In this document: piece by piece, positions 33,683 through 41,399 of the stretch
How positions within the stretch are numbered: the stretch's first letter is position 1
How the letters are laid out: each line of letters opens with the position of its first letter
Source: Bog-756 sp963813525
GTDB taxonomy: Bacteria > Actinomycetota > Acidimicrobiia > Acidimicrobiales > RAAP-2
Assembly (NCBI GenBank): GCA_963813525.1
Contig: CAWEZI010000005.1
Location: 2,914,001-2,978,000, forward strand
Direction of reading: 5' to 3'
Length of the DNA stretch: 64,000 nt
The notes under the pieces: generated by a model
What the model saw: only the letters and a program-made list of their open reading frames with translations
Told to the model about the DNA's origin: nothing
Database searches by the model: none
Translations under genes and position numbers: made by a program

Positions 33683-34477
33683 TCACCGCCCTTTGAACTT
33701 CGGATCCCTCTTTTGGGAGAAGGCGGCGATGGCTTCCATGGTGTCCTCGGTGCCGAAGTTGACCGCCTGCGACCGGGACTCCTCCTCGAGAGCCTGCTCC
33801 ATCGAAAGGCTGAACGAACTGTTCAACATCGACTTGGTCATCGAGAGGGCCAACGGAGGGCCAGCGGCCAGACGGTCTGCCCACTCCGTCACGAACCCGT
33901 CCAGTTGATCGGCGGGAAGGACGCGGTTGACCAGCCCGAACTCAGCAGCCTGCTCGGCATCGATGATGTCAGCGAAGAAGGCCAACTCCTTGGCCCGATG
34001 CAGGCCGATGAGCCGAGGCAGCAGCCACGACGCACCGAAATCGATCGAGAGCCCCCGTTTGGAGAAGATCTGCGAGAAGCGAGCCGTGTCGGAAGCCACG
34101 ATCAGATCACAACCCAGCGCCATGCTCATCCCTGCTCCGGCGGCGATCCCACCCACCTTGGCGATGGTGGGTTTGGGAAAGCGGTGCAACCGAAGGGCCA
34201 CATCCCCGAGGGCACGCATCTGGACGAGGAAGGGATCACCCGGCCGCCCGGCCACGTTCGAGGCGTCCCCCAGGTCTGCTCCCGAGCAGAAGGCGTCCCC
34301 CGCGCCGGTCAGGACCATGACCCGGTCATGGCGGTCGGTGGCCACTTCGTCGAAGGTGTCCAAGAGCTCGCGCCACATGGTGCCGTTGGCGGCATTCTTG
34401 CGCGCCGGCCGGTTCATGGTGACGGTCACGACTCCGCCGGTGCGCTCCACGATGAGGGTCTCGAGTTCGTTGGCCAT
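33683..34477 (-). CDS. Enoyl-CoA hydratase/isomerase family protein
   Basis: A crotonase-fold protein of 264 residues. GDAFCSGADLGDA and KPTIAKVGGIAAGAGMSMAL form the oxyanion hole region; GLSIDFGASWLLPRLIGLHRAKEL is the helix that follows. The two Glu of true enoyl-CoA hydratases appear to be replaced (Ser/Met and Phe at those places), while the Asp in GLSIDFG is kept, the pattern of isomerases such as PaaG. So double-bond isomerisation is more likely than hydration; this is inferred by eye. It is inserted between yraN and comM on the same strand, unusual for this otherwise conserved block. Confidence 0.88.
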   Translation of the reverse strand: MANELETLIVERTGGVVTVTMNRPARKNAANGTMWRELLDTFDEVATDRHDRVMVLTGAGDAFCSGADLGDASNVAGRPGDPFLVQMRALGDVALRLHRFPKPTIAKVGGIAAGAGMSMALGCDLIVASDTARFSQIFSKRGLSIDFGASWLLPRLIGLHRAKELAFFADIIDAEQAAEFGLVNRVLPADQLDGFVTEWADRLAAGPPLALSMTKSMLNSSFSLSMEQALEEESRSQAVNFGTEDTMEAIAAFSQKRDPKFKGR

Positions 34478-34520
34478 CAGCGGAGCCTACGAGATCACCG
34501 GTCGAAACAGTCCCGACAGT

Positions 34521-35147
34521 TCAAAAGGCGTTCTCTATGACCTCGACTGTTCCCCCGGTGATGCCCACCACGTCGAAACGGACCTCGACGCGGGTTCTGC
34601 CGGCCGCCGGGGTCAGCTCCGACAGCCAGCGTGCCGCCAGCCGCCGGATCCGACGCTGTTTGGCCGGCAGCACCGATTCGGTGCCCGCTCCGAACCGGTC
34701 GGTTGATCTGGTCTTCACCTCGCAGAATGCGACCGTCTTCCCGCGACGCACGATGAGATCGATCTCGCCCTCGCGTCGACGCCAATTGCGATCGAGGACT
34801 TCATAGCCATTGTCTTCGTACCAGTGGGCGGCCAGGTCCTCGCCCTCTGCTCCGAGGGCACGGCGGTGGTCTGCCGCCCGCTTCGGTCCCGTCTGCGCAC
34901 CGTCAGCGGCCTCCTGCGTGCCGCCAGGGGCTCCCCGGGCGCTGTGAGCGGACTCCCGGCTACCGGTAGCGGATCGTTGCGTGGCATCACCGGTCGCTGA
35001 AGGGCCAGATGCGCCCTCGGCGTCGGAGGCCGGTTCCGTCTCGGGAGGGTCGCCCCCGGTAGGGACGCCGGGAGGTTGGGCGGGAGCACCGGCGCGGTGG
35101 GAACGGGCATCGGGTCCCGAAGGGCGCTCGGGAGCGCCCGAGTTCAC
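34521..35147 (-). CDS. yraN: UPF0102/YraN nuclease-like protein with long tail
   Basis: YraN has a Holliday-junction-resolvase-like PD-(D/E)XK fold. The core starts near residue 95: ALGAEGEDLAAHWYEDNGYE, then RNWRRREGEIDLIVRRG and VAFCEVKTRS, giving the E...D...E-x-K active site. The preceding ~90 residues are Ala/Gly/Pro-rich and disordered, an unusual addition for a ~120-residue family. The GTG at 35147 overlaps the DUF2469 stop (GTGA), which supports including the tail, but an internal start is possible. Function in the cell is unknown; the genomic position next to comM/dprA is typical. Confidence 0.9.
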   Translation of the reverse strand: MNSGAPERPSGPDARSHRAGAPAQPPGVPTGGDPPETEPASDAEGASGPSATGDATQRSATGSRESAHSARGAPGGTQEAADGAQTGPKRAADHRRALGAEGEDLAAHWYEDNGYEVLDRNWRRREGEIDLIVRRGKTVAFCEVKTRSTDRFGAGTESVLPAKQRRIRRLAARWLSELTPAAGRTRVEVRFDVVGITGGTVEVIENAF

Positions 35148-35437
35148 AGATCCTTCTCGGGGAGCCGTTCGATGTTGACGTCTCGGAAGGTAAGGATGCG
35201 CACCGAAGGAACGAAGCGGGCCGGGCGGTACATGTCCCACACCCATGCATCGCTGAGGACGACCTCGACACAGGCGGGCGTCGTGTCCGACCGCACCGTC
35301 ACATCGACGTCGTTGGCCAGATAAAACCGCCTCTCTGTCTCCACCACGTAGGCGAAGAGCGGCAGCACCGCCCGGTACTCCTGGACCAGGGCGAGCTCGA
35401 TCTCCGACTCGTAGCGCTCGAGGTCCTCTTCGCTCAC
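35144..35437 (-). CDS. DUF2469 family protein
   Basis: A 97-residue actinobacterial protein with the family start MSEEDLERYESEIELALVQE and the core YRAVLPLFAYVVETERRFYL...ARFVPSVRILTFRDVNIERL. DUF2469 normally lies between rnhB and yraN in actinobacteria. Here yraN follows with a GTGA overlap, but neither rnhB nor lepB is found upstream. Its biochemical role is unknown. GTG start. Its presence is good evidence for phylum Actinomycetota. Confidence 0.93.
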   Translation of the reverse strand: MSEEDLERYESEIELALVQEYRAVLPLFAYVVETERRFYLANDVDVTVRSDTTPACVEVVLSDAWVWDMYRPARFVPSVRILTFRDVNIERLPEKDL

Positions 35438-35474
35438 CGACCTGCTCCGACCGTCAGGCAGACCCGCCCCTCAG

Positions 35475-35506
35475 AATCGACAGTCATCGAAAATCGACAG
35501 TCATCG
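35475..35506. repeat. 15-bp direct repeat upstream of DUF2469
   Basis: AATCGACAGTCATCG occurs at 35475-35489 and 35492-35506, a 17-bp period. It sits 38 bp upstream of the minus-strand DUF2469 start, where a promoter would lie. The rest of the 208-bp gap to rplS shows no gene. Confidence 0.85.
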
Positions 35507-35645
35507 GAGGAGTCCACGCACTCGGTACCCCCCGGCTGCCGGATAGGGAGCCGGCCACCTGTCGGGTGCTACCGTCAAAGAGGGGTGGACACGAATCGGG
35601 CACACTGCGGCTGGACGGTACCGGCCGGACCGACGCTGACCCGCC

Positions 35646-35999
35646 TCAGGAGCGGGCAGTCCGTCGCTCCTTGATCTTGGCCGCCTTACCATGCCGGTCG
35701 CGCAGGTAGTAGAGCTTGGCCCGCCGCACGTCTCCGAGCGAGACCACTTCGGTCTGGGCGATGACCGGCGAATGCACCGGAAAGGTGCGCTCCACGCCGA
35801 CGCCGAAGCTGACCTTGCGGACGGTGAAGGTCTCACGGACCCCGGTCCCCTGCCGCTTGACCACTGCCCCCTGAAAGACCTGCACGCGCTCACGGGTTCC
35901 CTCGACCACCCTTACGTGGACTTTGACGGTGTCTCCAGGGCGAAAGTCGGGGATGTCCTCCCGAAGGCTGTCCTGATCGATGATGTCGGTGGGATTCAT
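35646..35999 (-). CDS. rplS: 50S ribosomal protein L19
   Basis: L19, 117 residues, at the 30S-50S interface. It begins MNPTDIIDQDSLREDIPDFR and contains GDTVKVHVRVVEGTRERVQVF, GVRETFTVRKVSFGVGVERTFP, and the terminal RRAKLYYLRDRHGKAAKIKE, all diagnostic. It is the last gene of the rpsP-khpA-rimM-trmD-rplS series, 150 bp after trmD. Confidence 0.97.
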   Translation of the reverse strand: MNPTDIIDQDSLREDIPDFRPGDTVKVHVRVVEGTRERVQVFQGAVVKRQGTGVRETFTVRKVSFGVGVERTFPVHSPVIAQTEVVSLGDVRRAKLYYLRDRHGKAAKIKERRTARS

Positions 36000-36149
36000 T
36001 GGGCGCGTCTTTCCGGTGTTGTGCGAACTCTCGCTCGCCGGGCGTCCACGCCGAGCCGTCCAGAAGCTGCGACCGGGAGGCGTACCTCCTCGATGGGCTG
36101 TCTGCCGTCCGACCGCGGGGAAACCGGACCAAACCGGCGCCTGCGAGGC

Positions 36150-37007
36150 TCATAGAGTGTAGCCCTGATCGCGGAGGAGACGCACCTCGCCGTGCTCCTC
36201 CAGCAGCCTGACCTCGTCCTCGGACAGTCCTCCGCGGTCGACGATCATGTCGGGCCGCCGTCGCAAGGTGCGAGCCAGGGCCTGGGCCCGCCGCCAGCGA
36301 TCCACACGGGCGTGGTCCCCGGAGAGAAGGATTTCGGGAACGCTCCAGCCCCGGAAGGCGGCCGGCCGGGTGTACTGGGGATATTCGAGCAGGCCAGTCG
36401 AAAAGCTCTCGTCTCCGGTGGACTGGTCGTTCCCCAGTACCCCGGGGACCAGGCGGACCACAGCCTCGACCACCACCAGAGCGGCCAGCTCGCCACCGGC
36501 CAGAACGAAGTCTCCGACCGAGACCTCGTCGTCAACCAGGTGATCGGCCACCCGCTGGTCCACACCCTCGTAACGTCCGCAGAGAAGCGAGAACCCGGAG
36601 AGCTGGGCGAGCTCCTGGGCCGCCCGCTGGTCGAAACGTCGCCCGGACGGGGACATCAGCACCAGGGGGCGGGGCAGTCCTTCCGGAGTGGCGGCCGCAG
36701 CCTCAACCGCGTCGAACACCGGCTCGGGACCGAGGACCATGCCCGCTCCCCCGCCAAAAGGTGCATCGTCCACCGACCGGTGCGGGTCGCGTGCTGCCGA
36801 CCGCACGTCGTGGGTACGCAGGTCCAGTTGGCCGCGGACCCGGGCGCGACCCAGGATGGACGCATCGGCATAGTGCTCGATGACTTCCGGAAACAGGGTG
36901 AGGACGTCGATGCGCAGAGTCGGCGGCAAAGACGGAGTCGGCGGCAGAGACGGAGTCGGCGGCAGAGAGGGAGCCGGCTGGGCGGGCAGAGAGGGGGTGG
37001 CCGACAC
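36150..37007 (-). CDS. trmD: tRNA (guanine-N1)-methyltransferase
   Basis: TrmD methylates G37 of tRNAs to prevent frameshifting. The knotted SPOUT core is intact: LRIDVLTLFPEVIEHYADAS, DDAPFGGGAGMVLGPEP, LMSPSGRRFDQRAAQELA, LLCGRYEGVDQRV, and the SAM-binding knot EVSVGDFVLAGGELAALV. The first ~30 residues are a SLPPTP repeat tail encoded by an 18-bp tandem repeat, absent from normal TrmD, which starts at about the LRIDV position. The GTG at 37007 is 2 bp after the rimM stop. A later non-ATG start inside the repeat is possible. Confidence 0.96.
   Translation of the reverse strand: MSATPSLPAQPAPSLPPTPSLPPTPSLPPTLRIDVLTLFPEVIEHYADASILGRARVRGQLDLRTHDVRSAARDPHRSVDDAPFGGGAGMVLGPEPVFDAVEAAAATPEGLPRPLVLMSPSGRRFDQRAAQELAQLSGFSLLCGRYEGVDQRVADHLVDDEVSVGDFVLAGGELAALVVVEAVVRLVPGVLGNDQSTGDESFSTGLLEYPQYTRPAAFRGWSVPEILLSGDHARVDRWRRAQALARTLRRRPDMIVDRGGLSEDEVRLLEEHGEVRLLRDQGYTL
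36915..36968 (-). repeat. 18-bp tandem repeat in the 5' end of trmD
   Basis: Three 18-bp units encode SLPPTP, SLPPTP and SLPPTL at residues 14-31, directly before the conserved start of the TrmD fold. A partial, diverged SLPAQP precedes them. Confidence 0.9.
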
Positions 37008-37009
37008 GG

Positions 37010-37543
37010 TCAGGACAGGTCGAGAAGGCCGTCAGGGATCTCCACCGTCACCCGCCCACCTTGGCTCCCACCGACCACAAAGCGGAGAGGGATCATCGCG
37101 CCCCCCACCAGGACAAGCAGGTCACTGGCGGGATTGGCCTGAACGCTCTCGACGACGCCCAGAACCTCGCCCGACGTACTCTCCACCTCCGACCCGATGA
37201 GCTCGTGGATCCACAAGGCGTCCGGATCGGCCAGAGGCGGAGCGAACAACTGCGCACCCCTGATGGCCTCGGCGTCGTCGATCCCACTGAGCCCCACGAA
37301 GGTCACGATGTAGCGACCGTGGTGAGCCGAGGATCGCAGCACCACCAAATCCCGCCCGGACTCCGTGGTGAGTACCGAACCGGGCGCGACCCGCTCCTCC
37401 CGGTTGGTCACCAAACTGACGATGACATCGCCCCGGAGGCCGTGGGGCTTGGCCACGGCTCCGACCTCGAGCAGGTTTGTGGGACTGGGTGAGGAGGGCG
37501 CCGGACCGCCGCCAGAGCCGCCACCGGGGGCGGAGCGGTGCAC
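37010..37543 (-). CDS. rimM: Ribosome maturation factor RimM
   Basis: RimM binds S19 and helps 30S head maturation. LLEVGAVAKPHGLRGDVIVS is the start of the N-terminal barrel; GLSGIDDAEAIRGAQLFAPP and LWIHELIGSEV lead to the PRC-barrel (SDLLVLVGGAMIPLRFV). I use the GTG at 37543, 13 bp after the khpA stop. A GTG at 37597 is also in frame but would overlap khpA by 41 bp. The first ~25 residues are Gly/Pro/Ser-rich. 177 residues. Confidence 0.94.
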   Translation of the reverse strand: MHRSAPGGGSGGGPAPSSPSPTNLLEVGAVAKPHGLRGDVIVSLVTNREERVAPGSVLTTESGRDLVVLRSSAHHGRYIVTFVGLSGIDDAEAIRGAQLFAPPLADPDALWIHELIGSEVESTSGEVLGVVESVQANPASDLLVLVGGAMIPLRFVVGGSQGGRVTVEIPDGLLDLS

Positions 37544-37556
37544 TGGACCAGACAGA

Positions 37557-37895
37557 TCAGTCGTCGACGATGTCGACGCTGGTTTGAACCCCGTCACGGG
37601 CGCCGGCCGCAGCCACCACGGTGCGGATAGCTTGTGCCACCCGACCGCGTCTCCCGATGACCCGGCCCATGTCGTCGGGGGCCACGTGGATGCGAAAGCG
37701 GAGGGTGCTGCCCCGCTCCTCCGTGTTGATGACGACGGCCCCCGGTTCGGACGTGATGGAGTTGACCAGGTAGGTCACCACAGCCAGAGGCGTCCCGCCC
37801 GTGACCCTGTTACCCAAGTCATCGTCGTCCCGGCCATCGATCTCGTCGAGTGTGTTGACGTCGTCGGGAGAGTCGAGGGTCACATCGTCGGTCAC
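37557..37895 (-). CDS. khpA: KH-domain RNA-binding protein
   Basis: A small RNA-binding protein encoded between rpsP and rimM. Its KH domain is at residues ~35-112, with the GxxG loop in VAPDDMGRVIGRRGRVAQAI. The N-terminal 35 residues are acidic, longer than in most KhpA. KhpA with KhpB is a global RNA chaperone in Gram-positives. The ATG overlaps the rpsP stop (ATGA), so translation is coupled. Confidence 0.95.
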   Translation of the reverse strand: MTDDVTLDSPDDVNTLDEIDGRDDDDLGNRVTGGTPLAVVTYLVNSITSEPGAVVINTEERGSTLRFRIHVAPDDMGRVIGRRGRVAQAIRTVVAAAGARDGVQTSVDIVDD

Positions 37896-38179
37896 TTGGC
37901 CGCCTTGGCCGTGGCGAACTCGTCAAGAGCACCTGACTGCTTGAGCAGCTTCTCCACCCGTTCGGTAGGGGTAGCACCCTGGCTCAACCACTTCACGGCC
38001 TTGGCGTTGTCGATCTCCACCACCGCGTCAGGCTCGGCCAGTGACTTGCCGCGGGGCGCGTACGTCCCCACGATTTCGATGAACCGGCCGTTGCGGGGCG
38101 AACGGCTGTCGGCCGCCACCAGGCGATACGTCGGCTGCTTCTTTTTTCCGATCCGCACGAGGCGGAGCTTTACGGCCAC
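37892..38179 (-). CDS. rpsP: 30S ribosomal protein S16
   Basis: S16, 95 residues: VKLRLVRIGKKKQPTYRLV at the start, ADSRSPRNGRFIEIVGTYAP, and AVKWLSQGATPTERVEKLL. The GTG at 38179 has AGAGGAG with six bases spacing, which decides it over the longer open frame from 38266. First gene of the ribosomal-maturation operon, downstream of ffh. Confidence 0.97.
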   Translation of the reverse strand: MAVKLRLVRIGKKKQPTYRLVAADSRSPRNGRFIEIVGTYAPRGKSLAEPDAVVEIDNAKAVKWLSQGATPTERVEKLLKQSGALDEFATAKAAK

Positions 38180-38316
38180 AATGCACTCCTCTGCATTCCT
38201 GCGATATTCCTGCGATCTCCTGATTGGCCCACCAGTCTCGCACCTAAAGTGACGCTGGCGTGCCAAAACCGGCCATGGCGGCGGCGGGGGCTCTTCCGGG
38301 CCTTCTCCAGGGCTCC

Positions 38317-39861
38317 TCAGCGGGCTTTCGGCGTCACCCGCCCACCACCTTTGCCTTTCTTGCCCCCCTTGCCCCGGGACTTGGCCGGGCTCCGGCCTCC
38401 GCCTCCCTTGCCCAGGGCCGGGCCGGGACTCTGACCGAAACCACCAGCGTCGGCACCCACCCCGGCCAGATCGGAGAAGTCAGCACCGGCCGTCATTTCG
38501 GCCATGGCCTCCGGGGACAGTTTCGGACCGCGTCCCAGAAGGCCTCCGAGGCCGCCCATGGCGCCAGCCATACCGCCCTTGCCGAAACCCTTCATCATCT
38601 TCTGCATCTCCTTGAACTGCTTGAGGAGAGCATTCACGTCCGAGGTGGCGGTCCCGCTGCCCCGGGCGATCCGGACCCGCCGGGCACCGTCGATGATGGC
38701 GGGATCCACTCGCTCCAGAGGCGTCATGGACCGAATGATGGCCTCGATCTGGCCGATCTGGCCGTCGTCGACGGCCGATGAGGCCTGTTTGAGGTCCTTG
38801 GGCACACCGGGCAGCAACGAGAGCATCCCCGAGAGCGAGCCCATCTTCTTCACCTGCTGAAGCTGCTCGAGGAAATCCTCCAAGGTGAACCGGCCCTCGA
38901 GCATGGCGGCCGCACCCTTGGTGGTGACCTCCTTGTCCATGGTCCGGTCGGCTTGTTCGATGAGGCTGAGGACATCGCCCATGCCCAGGATCCGGTCGGC
39001 CATCCGATCGGGATGGAACTGGTCGAAGTCATCGAGCTTCTCCCCGGTGGAGGCGAAGGCGATGGGCTTGCCCACGACCTCCTTGACCGAAAGGGCGGCA
39101 CCGCCGCGAGCATCACCGTCCAGCTTGGTCAGGATGACCCCGTCGAGCGACAGCGCATGGTCGAAGGCGGCGGCCGTCGACACGGCATCCTGGCCGGTCA
39201 TGGCGTCGATGACCAGGAAGGTGTAGTGCGGATCCACTGCTTCGGCGATGTGCCGGATCTCGTCCATCAGCTCTTCGTCGATGGCCAGACGACCGGCGGT
39301 GTCGACGATGAGCACGTCCCGGCCGAGGCGCTTTGCTTCGTCCAGACCGGCTCGTGCCACCGCCACCGGGTCGGTGGGTTCGCTGAACACCGATATTCCG
39401 GCCTGTTGACCGAGCACGCGGAATTGCTCCACCGCCGCCGGCCTCTGAAGGTCGGCCCCGACCAACAGCGGGTTACGTCCCTGCTGCTTGAACCAGCGGG
39501 CAAGCTTGGCCGACGTGGTCGTCTTACCGGAGCCCTGGAGGCCGGCCAGCAGGATCACCGTCGGCGGCCGACCGGCGTAGGTGATCTTGAGCGTCTCCCC
39601 GCCGAGGATGCCGATCAGCTCCTCGTTGACGATCTTGATGATCTGCTGGCCGGGGCTCAGGTTCTGAACGAGCTCGAGTCCGACGCACCGCTCCCGAACG
39701 GCGTCGGTGAAGCCGCGCACGACGCCTATCTCAACGTCGGCCTCCAGGAGGGCCGTACGGATTTCGCGTAGTACCTCGTCGACGTCGTCGTCGGTCAGGC
39801 GGCCACGGCTGCGGAGCCTGGAGAGAATCCCCTCAAATCTGTCGGTAAGGCTCTCGAACAT
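38317..39861 (-). CDS. ffh: Signal recognition particle GTPase Ffh
   Basis: Ffh binds signal sequences and 4.5S RNA and targets ribosomes to the membrane. 514 residues: N domain (MFESLTDRFEGILSRLRSRG), G domain with P-loop GLQGSGKTTTSAKLA, DTAGRLAIDEELMDE, TKLDGDARGGAALS, and the M domain with its Met-rich finger and KIGSMTP-type region (RSMTPLERVDPAIIDGARRV, RIARGSG). A Gly/Lys-rich tail of ~90 residues follows. The ATG at 39861 has TGAGG five bases upstream. The 4.5S RNA gene is not in view. Confidence 0.97.
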   Translation of the reverse strand: MFESLTDRFEGILSRLRSRGRLTDDDVDEVLREIRTALLEADVEIGVVRGFTDAVRERCVGLELVQNLSPGQQIIKIVNEELIGILGGETLKITYAGRPPTVILLAGLQGSGKTTTSAKLARWFKQQGRNPLLVGADLQRPAAVEQFRVLGQQAGISVFSEPTDPVAVARAGLDEAKRLGRDVLIVDTAGRLAIDEELMDEIRHIAEAVDPHYTFLVIDAMTGQDAVSTAAAFDHALSLDGVILTKLDGDARGGAALSVKEVVGKPIAFASTGEKLDDFDQFHPDRMADRILGMGDVLSLIEQADRTMDKEVTTKGAAAMLEGRFTLEDFLEQLQQVKKMGSLSGMLSLLPGVPKDLKQASSAVDDGQIGQIEAIIRSMTPLERVDPAIIDGARRVRIARGSGTATSDVNALLKQFKEMQKMMKGFGKGGMAGAMGGLGGLLGRGPKLSPEAMAEMTAGADFSDLAGVGADAGGFGQSPGPALGKGGGGRSPAKSRGKGGKKGKGGGRVTPKAR

Positions 39862-39981
39862 GGGCACCTCAGGCTATCGGACAGCGGTCAGACCGTGTCG
39901 TCGTCCGCCCCGCCTCTCGACCCGAACAGCTCGGTGGACGCCGGGCCTGGCCACTGCACCCCGGACAGCCGCACATGAGCC

Positions 39982-40065
39982 CAGAACACCCGGCCCAGAA
40001 CACCCGGCTCAGGACAGCCTGCTCAGGACAGCCTGCTCAGGACACCCGGCTCAGGACAGCCAGCT
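39982..40065 (-). repeat. 14-bp x6 repeat grown from the ftsY stop region
   Basis: Six contiguous 14-bp units fill most of the gap between ftsY and ffh. On the minus strand they carry TGTTCTGA/TGTCCTGA-type sequence that copies the last codons and stop of ftsY (CTGTTCTGA). The array begins exactly at the stop. Confidence 0.88.
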
Positions 40066-41399
40066 CAGAACAGTGCCTCAACGAATCCTTGGGCGTCGAA
40101 GTCGACAAGGTCGTCGACGCCCTCCCCCAGTCCGACAAGCTTCACCGGGAGACCGAGCTCACGCTGGATGGCCACCACGATTCCGCCCTTGGCCGTCCCG
40201 TCGAGCTTGGTCAGCACCACCCCGGACACGTCCACCGCGTCGAGAAAGACCTTGGCCTGAGCCAGCCCGTTCTGGCCGGTGGTGGCGTCGAGCACCAGGA
40301 GGACTTCGACCACCCGGCCCGGTGGTCGGTCGGCCACACGGCGGATCTTCTTCAGCTCCTCGATGAGGTTGACCTTGTTGTGGAGGCGGCCGGCGGTATC
40401 GGCCAGGACCACTTCGTACCCTCGCGACGAGGCGCGCTGCACGGCGTCGAAGACCACTGAGCTCGGATCGCCCCCTTCGGACCCCCGGACGATTTCGGCA
40501 TCCGCTCGGGAGGCCCACATCGAGAGCTGCTCACCGGCCGCGGCACGGAAGGTGTCGCCGGCGGCCAGGAGGACCTTGGTGCCGGCCGACGACATCCGGC
40601 TGGCCACCTTGCCCACCGTTGTCGTCTTGCCCACACCGTTGACCCCGACGAACAACCAGACGTCGACCACACCCCCGTCGCCGTCTTCGCCACCGGAGAC
40701 GCCGGTTGCGCCGTCTGTTCCCTCCTGCGTCGTTACCTCCTGCGTCGCAACCTCCTGCGACGCACCCGGAAGGGCCAGAGCGCCGTCAGCGGACGTGAGC
40801 ATTTCCACCAGGTCGGACTTGAGGGTGTCGATGAGGGCGCTGGGACCGTCGATCTCGCCCGCCTTGACCCGGGTTTTCAGATCTCCGAGCAGAGCGTCGG
40901 TGGCGCCCACCCCGACATCGGCCCGGATGAGCGCCTCTTCCAGGTCGTCCCAGGTGGCGGCGTCGATCTTTCCCTTGGATCGGACGGCTCCGAGATAGCC
41001 GGCAAAAAGGCCCCGTGCCTTGCCCAGGCGGCTCCGATAAGAGGCCGGTTCCGGGGCCGGCTCGGGAGCCGGTTCGGGGATGGGTTCGGCAACCGGGCGC
41101 TCCTCGATCTCGACGACCGAGGAGCCGGATGGGCCGGATGGGCCGGCGGGAGCCTCTGTCCCTTCGGCGACCCGGGTGGCTTCGGCGCTCCGGTCCAGTT
41201 CGACATCGGTTGGAGTGTCGACCGCTTCCTCACCGAGAGGCACATGTTCTTTGACACCCCGGCCCCGCAGGCGCAAGCCCACGGCCACGCCGGTGGCCAC
41301 CACCGCCACCGGAATGGCGATGGCCAGCCCGATGACCACGTCGGACGAGGACGCCAGAGAGGTAGCCAGAGCGGTGACCAACACCGCGCCCTCGATCAT
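40065..41399 (-). CDS. ftsY: SRP receptor FtsY with N-terminal membrane helix
   Basis: FtsY, 444 residues, the membrane receptor for Ffh. A strong helix (residues ~5-42) anchors it, as in actinobacteria. An acidic linker with PEPAPEPAPEPA follows. The NG domain starts near SYRSRLGKARGLFAGY, with P-loop FVGVNGVGKTTTVGK, GDTFRAAAGEQL, ADTAGRLHNKVNL and TKLDGTAKGG. An unusual insert of TQEV-type repeats (from a 15-bp DNA triplication at 40721-40765) lies between the N and G subdomains. The ATG overlaps the smc stop (ATGA). Confidence 0.97.
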   Translation of the reverse strand: MIEGAVLVTALATSLASSSDVVIGLAIAIPVAVVATGVAVGLRLRGRGVKEHVPLGEEAVDTPTDVELDRSAEATRVAEGTEAPAGPSGPSGSSVVEIEERPVAEPIPEPAPEPAPEPASYRSRLGKARGLFAGYLGAVRSKGKIDAATWDDLEEALIRADVGVGATDALLGDLKTRVKAGEIDGPSALIDTLKSDLVEMLTSADGALALPGASQEVATQEVTTQEGTDGATGVSGGEDGDGGVVDVWLFVGVNGVGKTTTVGKVASRMSSAGTKVLLAAGDTFRAAAGEQLSMWASRADAEIVRGSEGGDPSSVVFDAVQRASSRGYEVVLADTAGRLHNKVNLIEELKKIRRVADRPPGRVVEVLLVLDATTGQNGLAQAKVFLDAVDVSGVVLTKLDGTAKGGIVVAIQRELGLPVKLVGLGEGVDDLVDFDAQGFVEALF

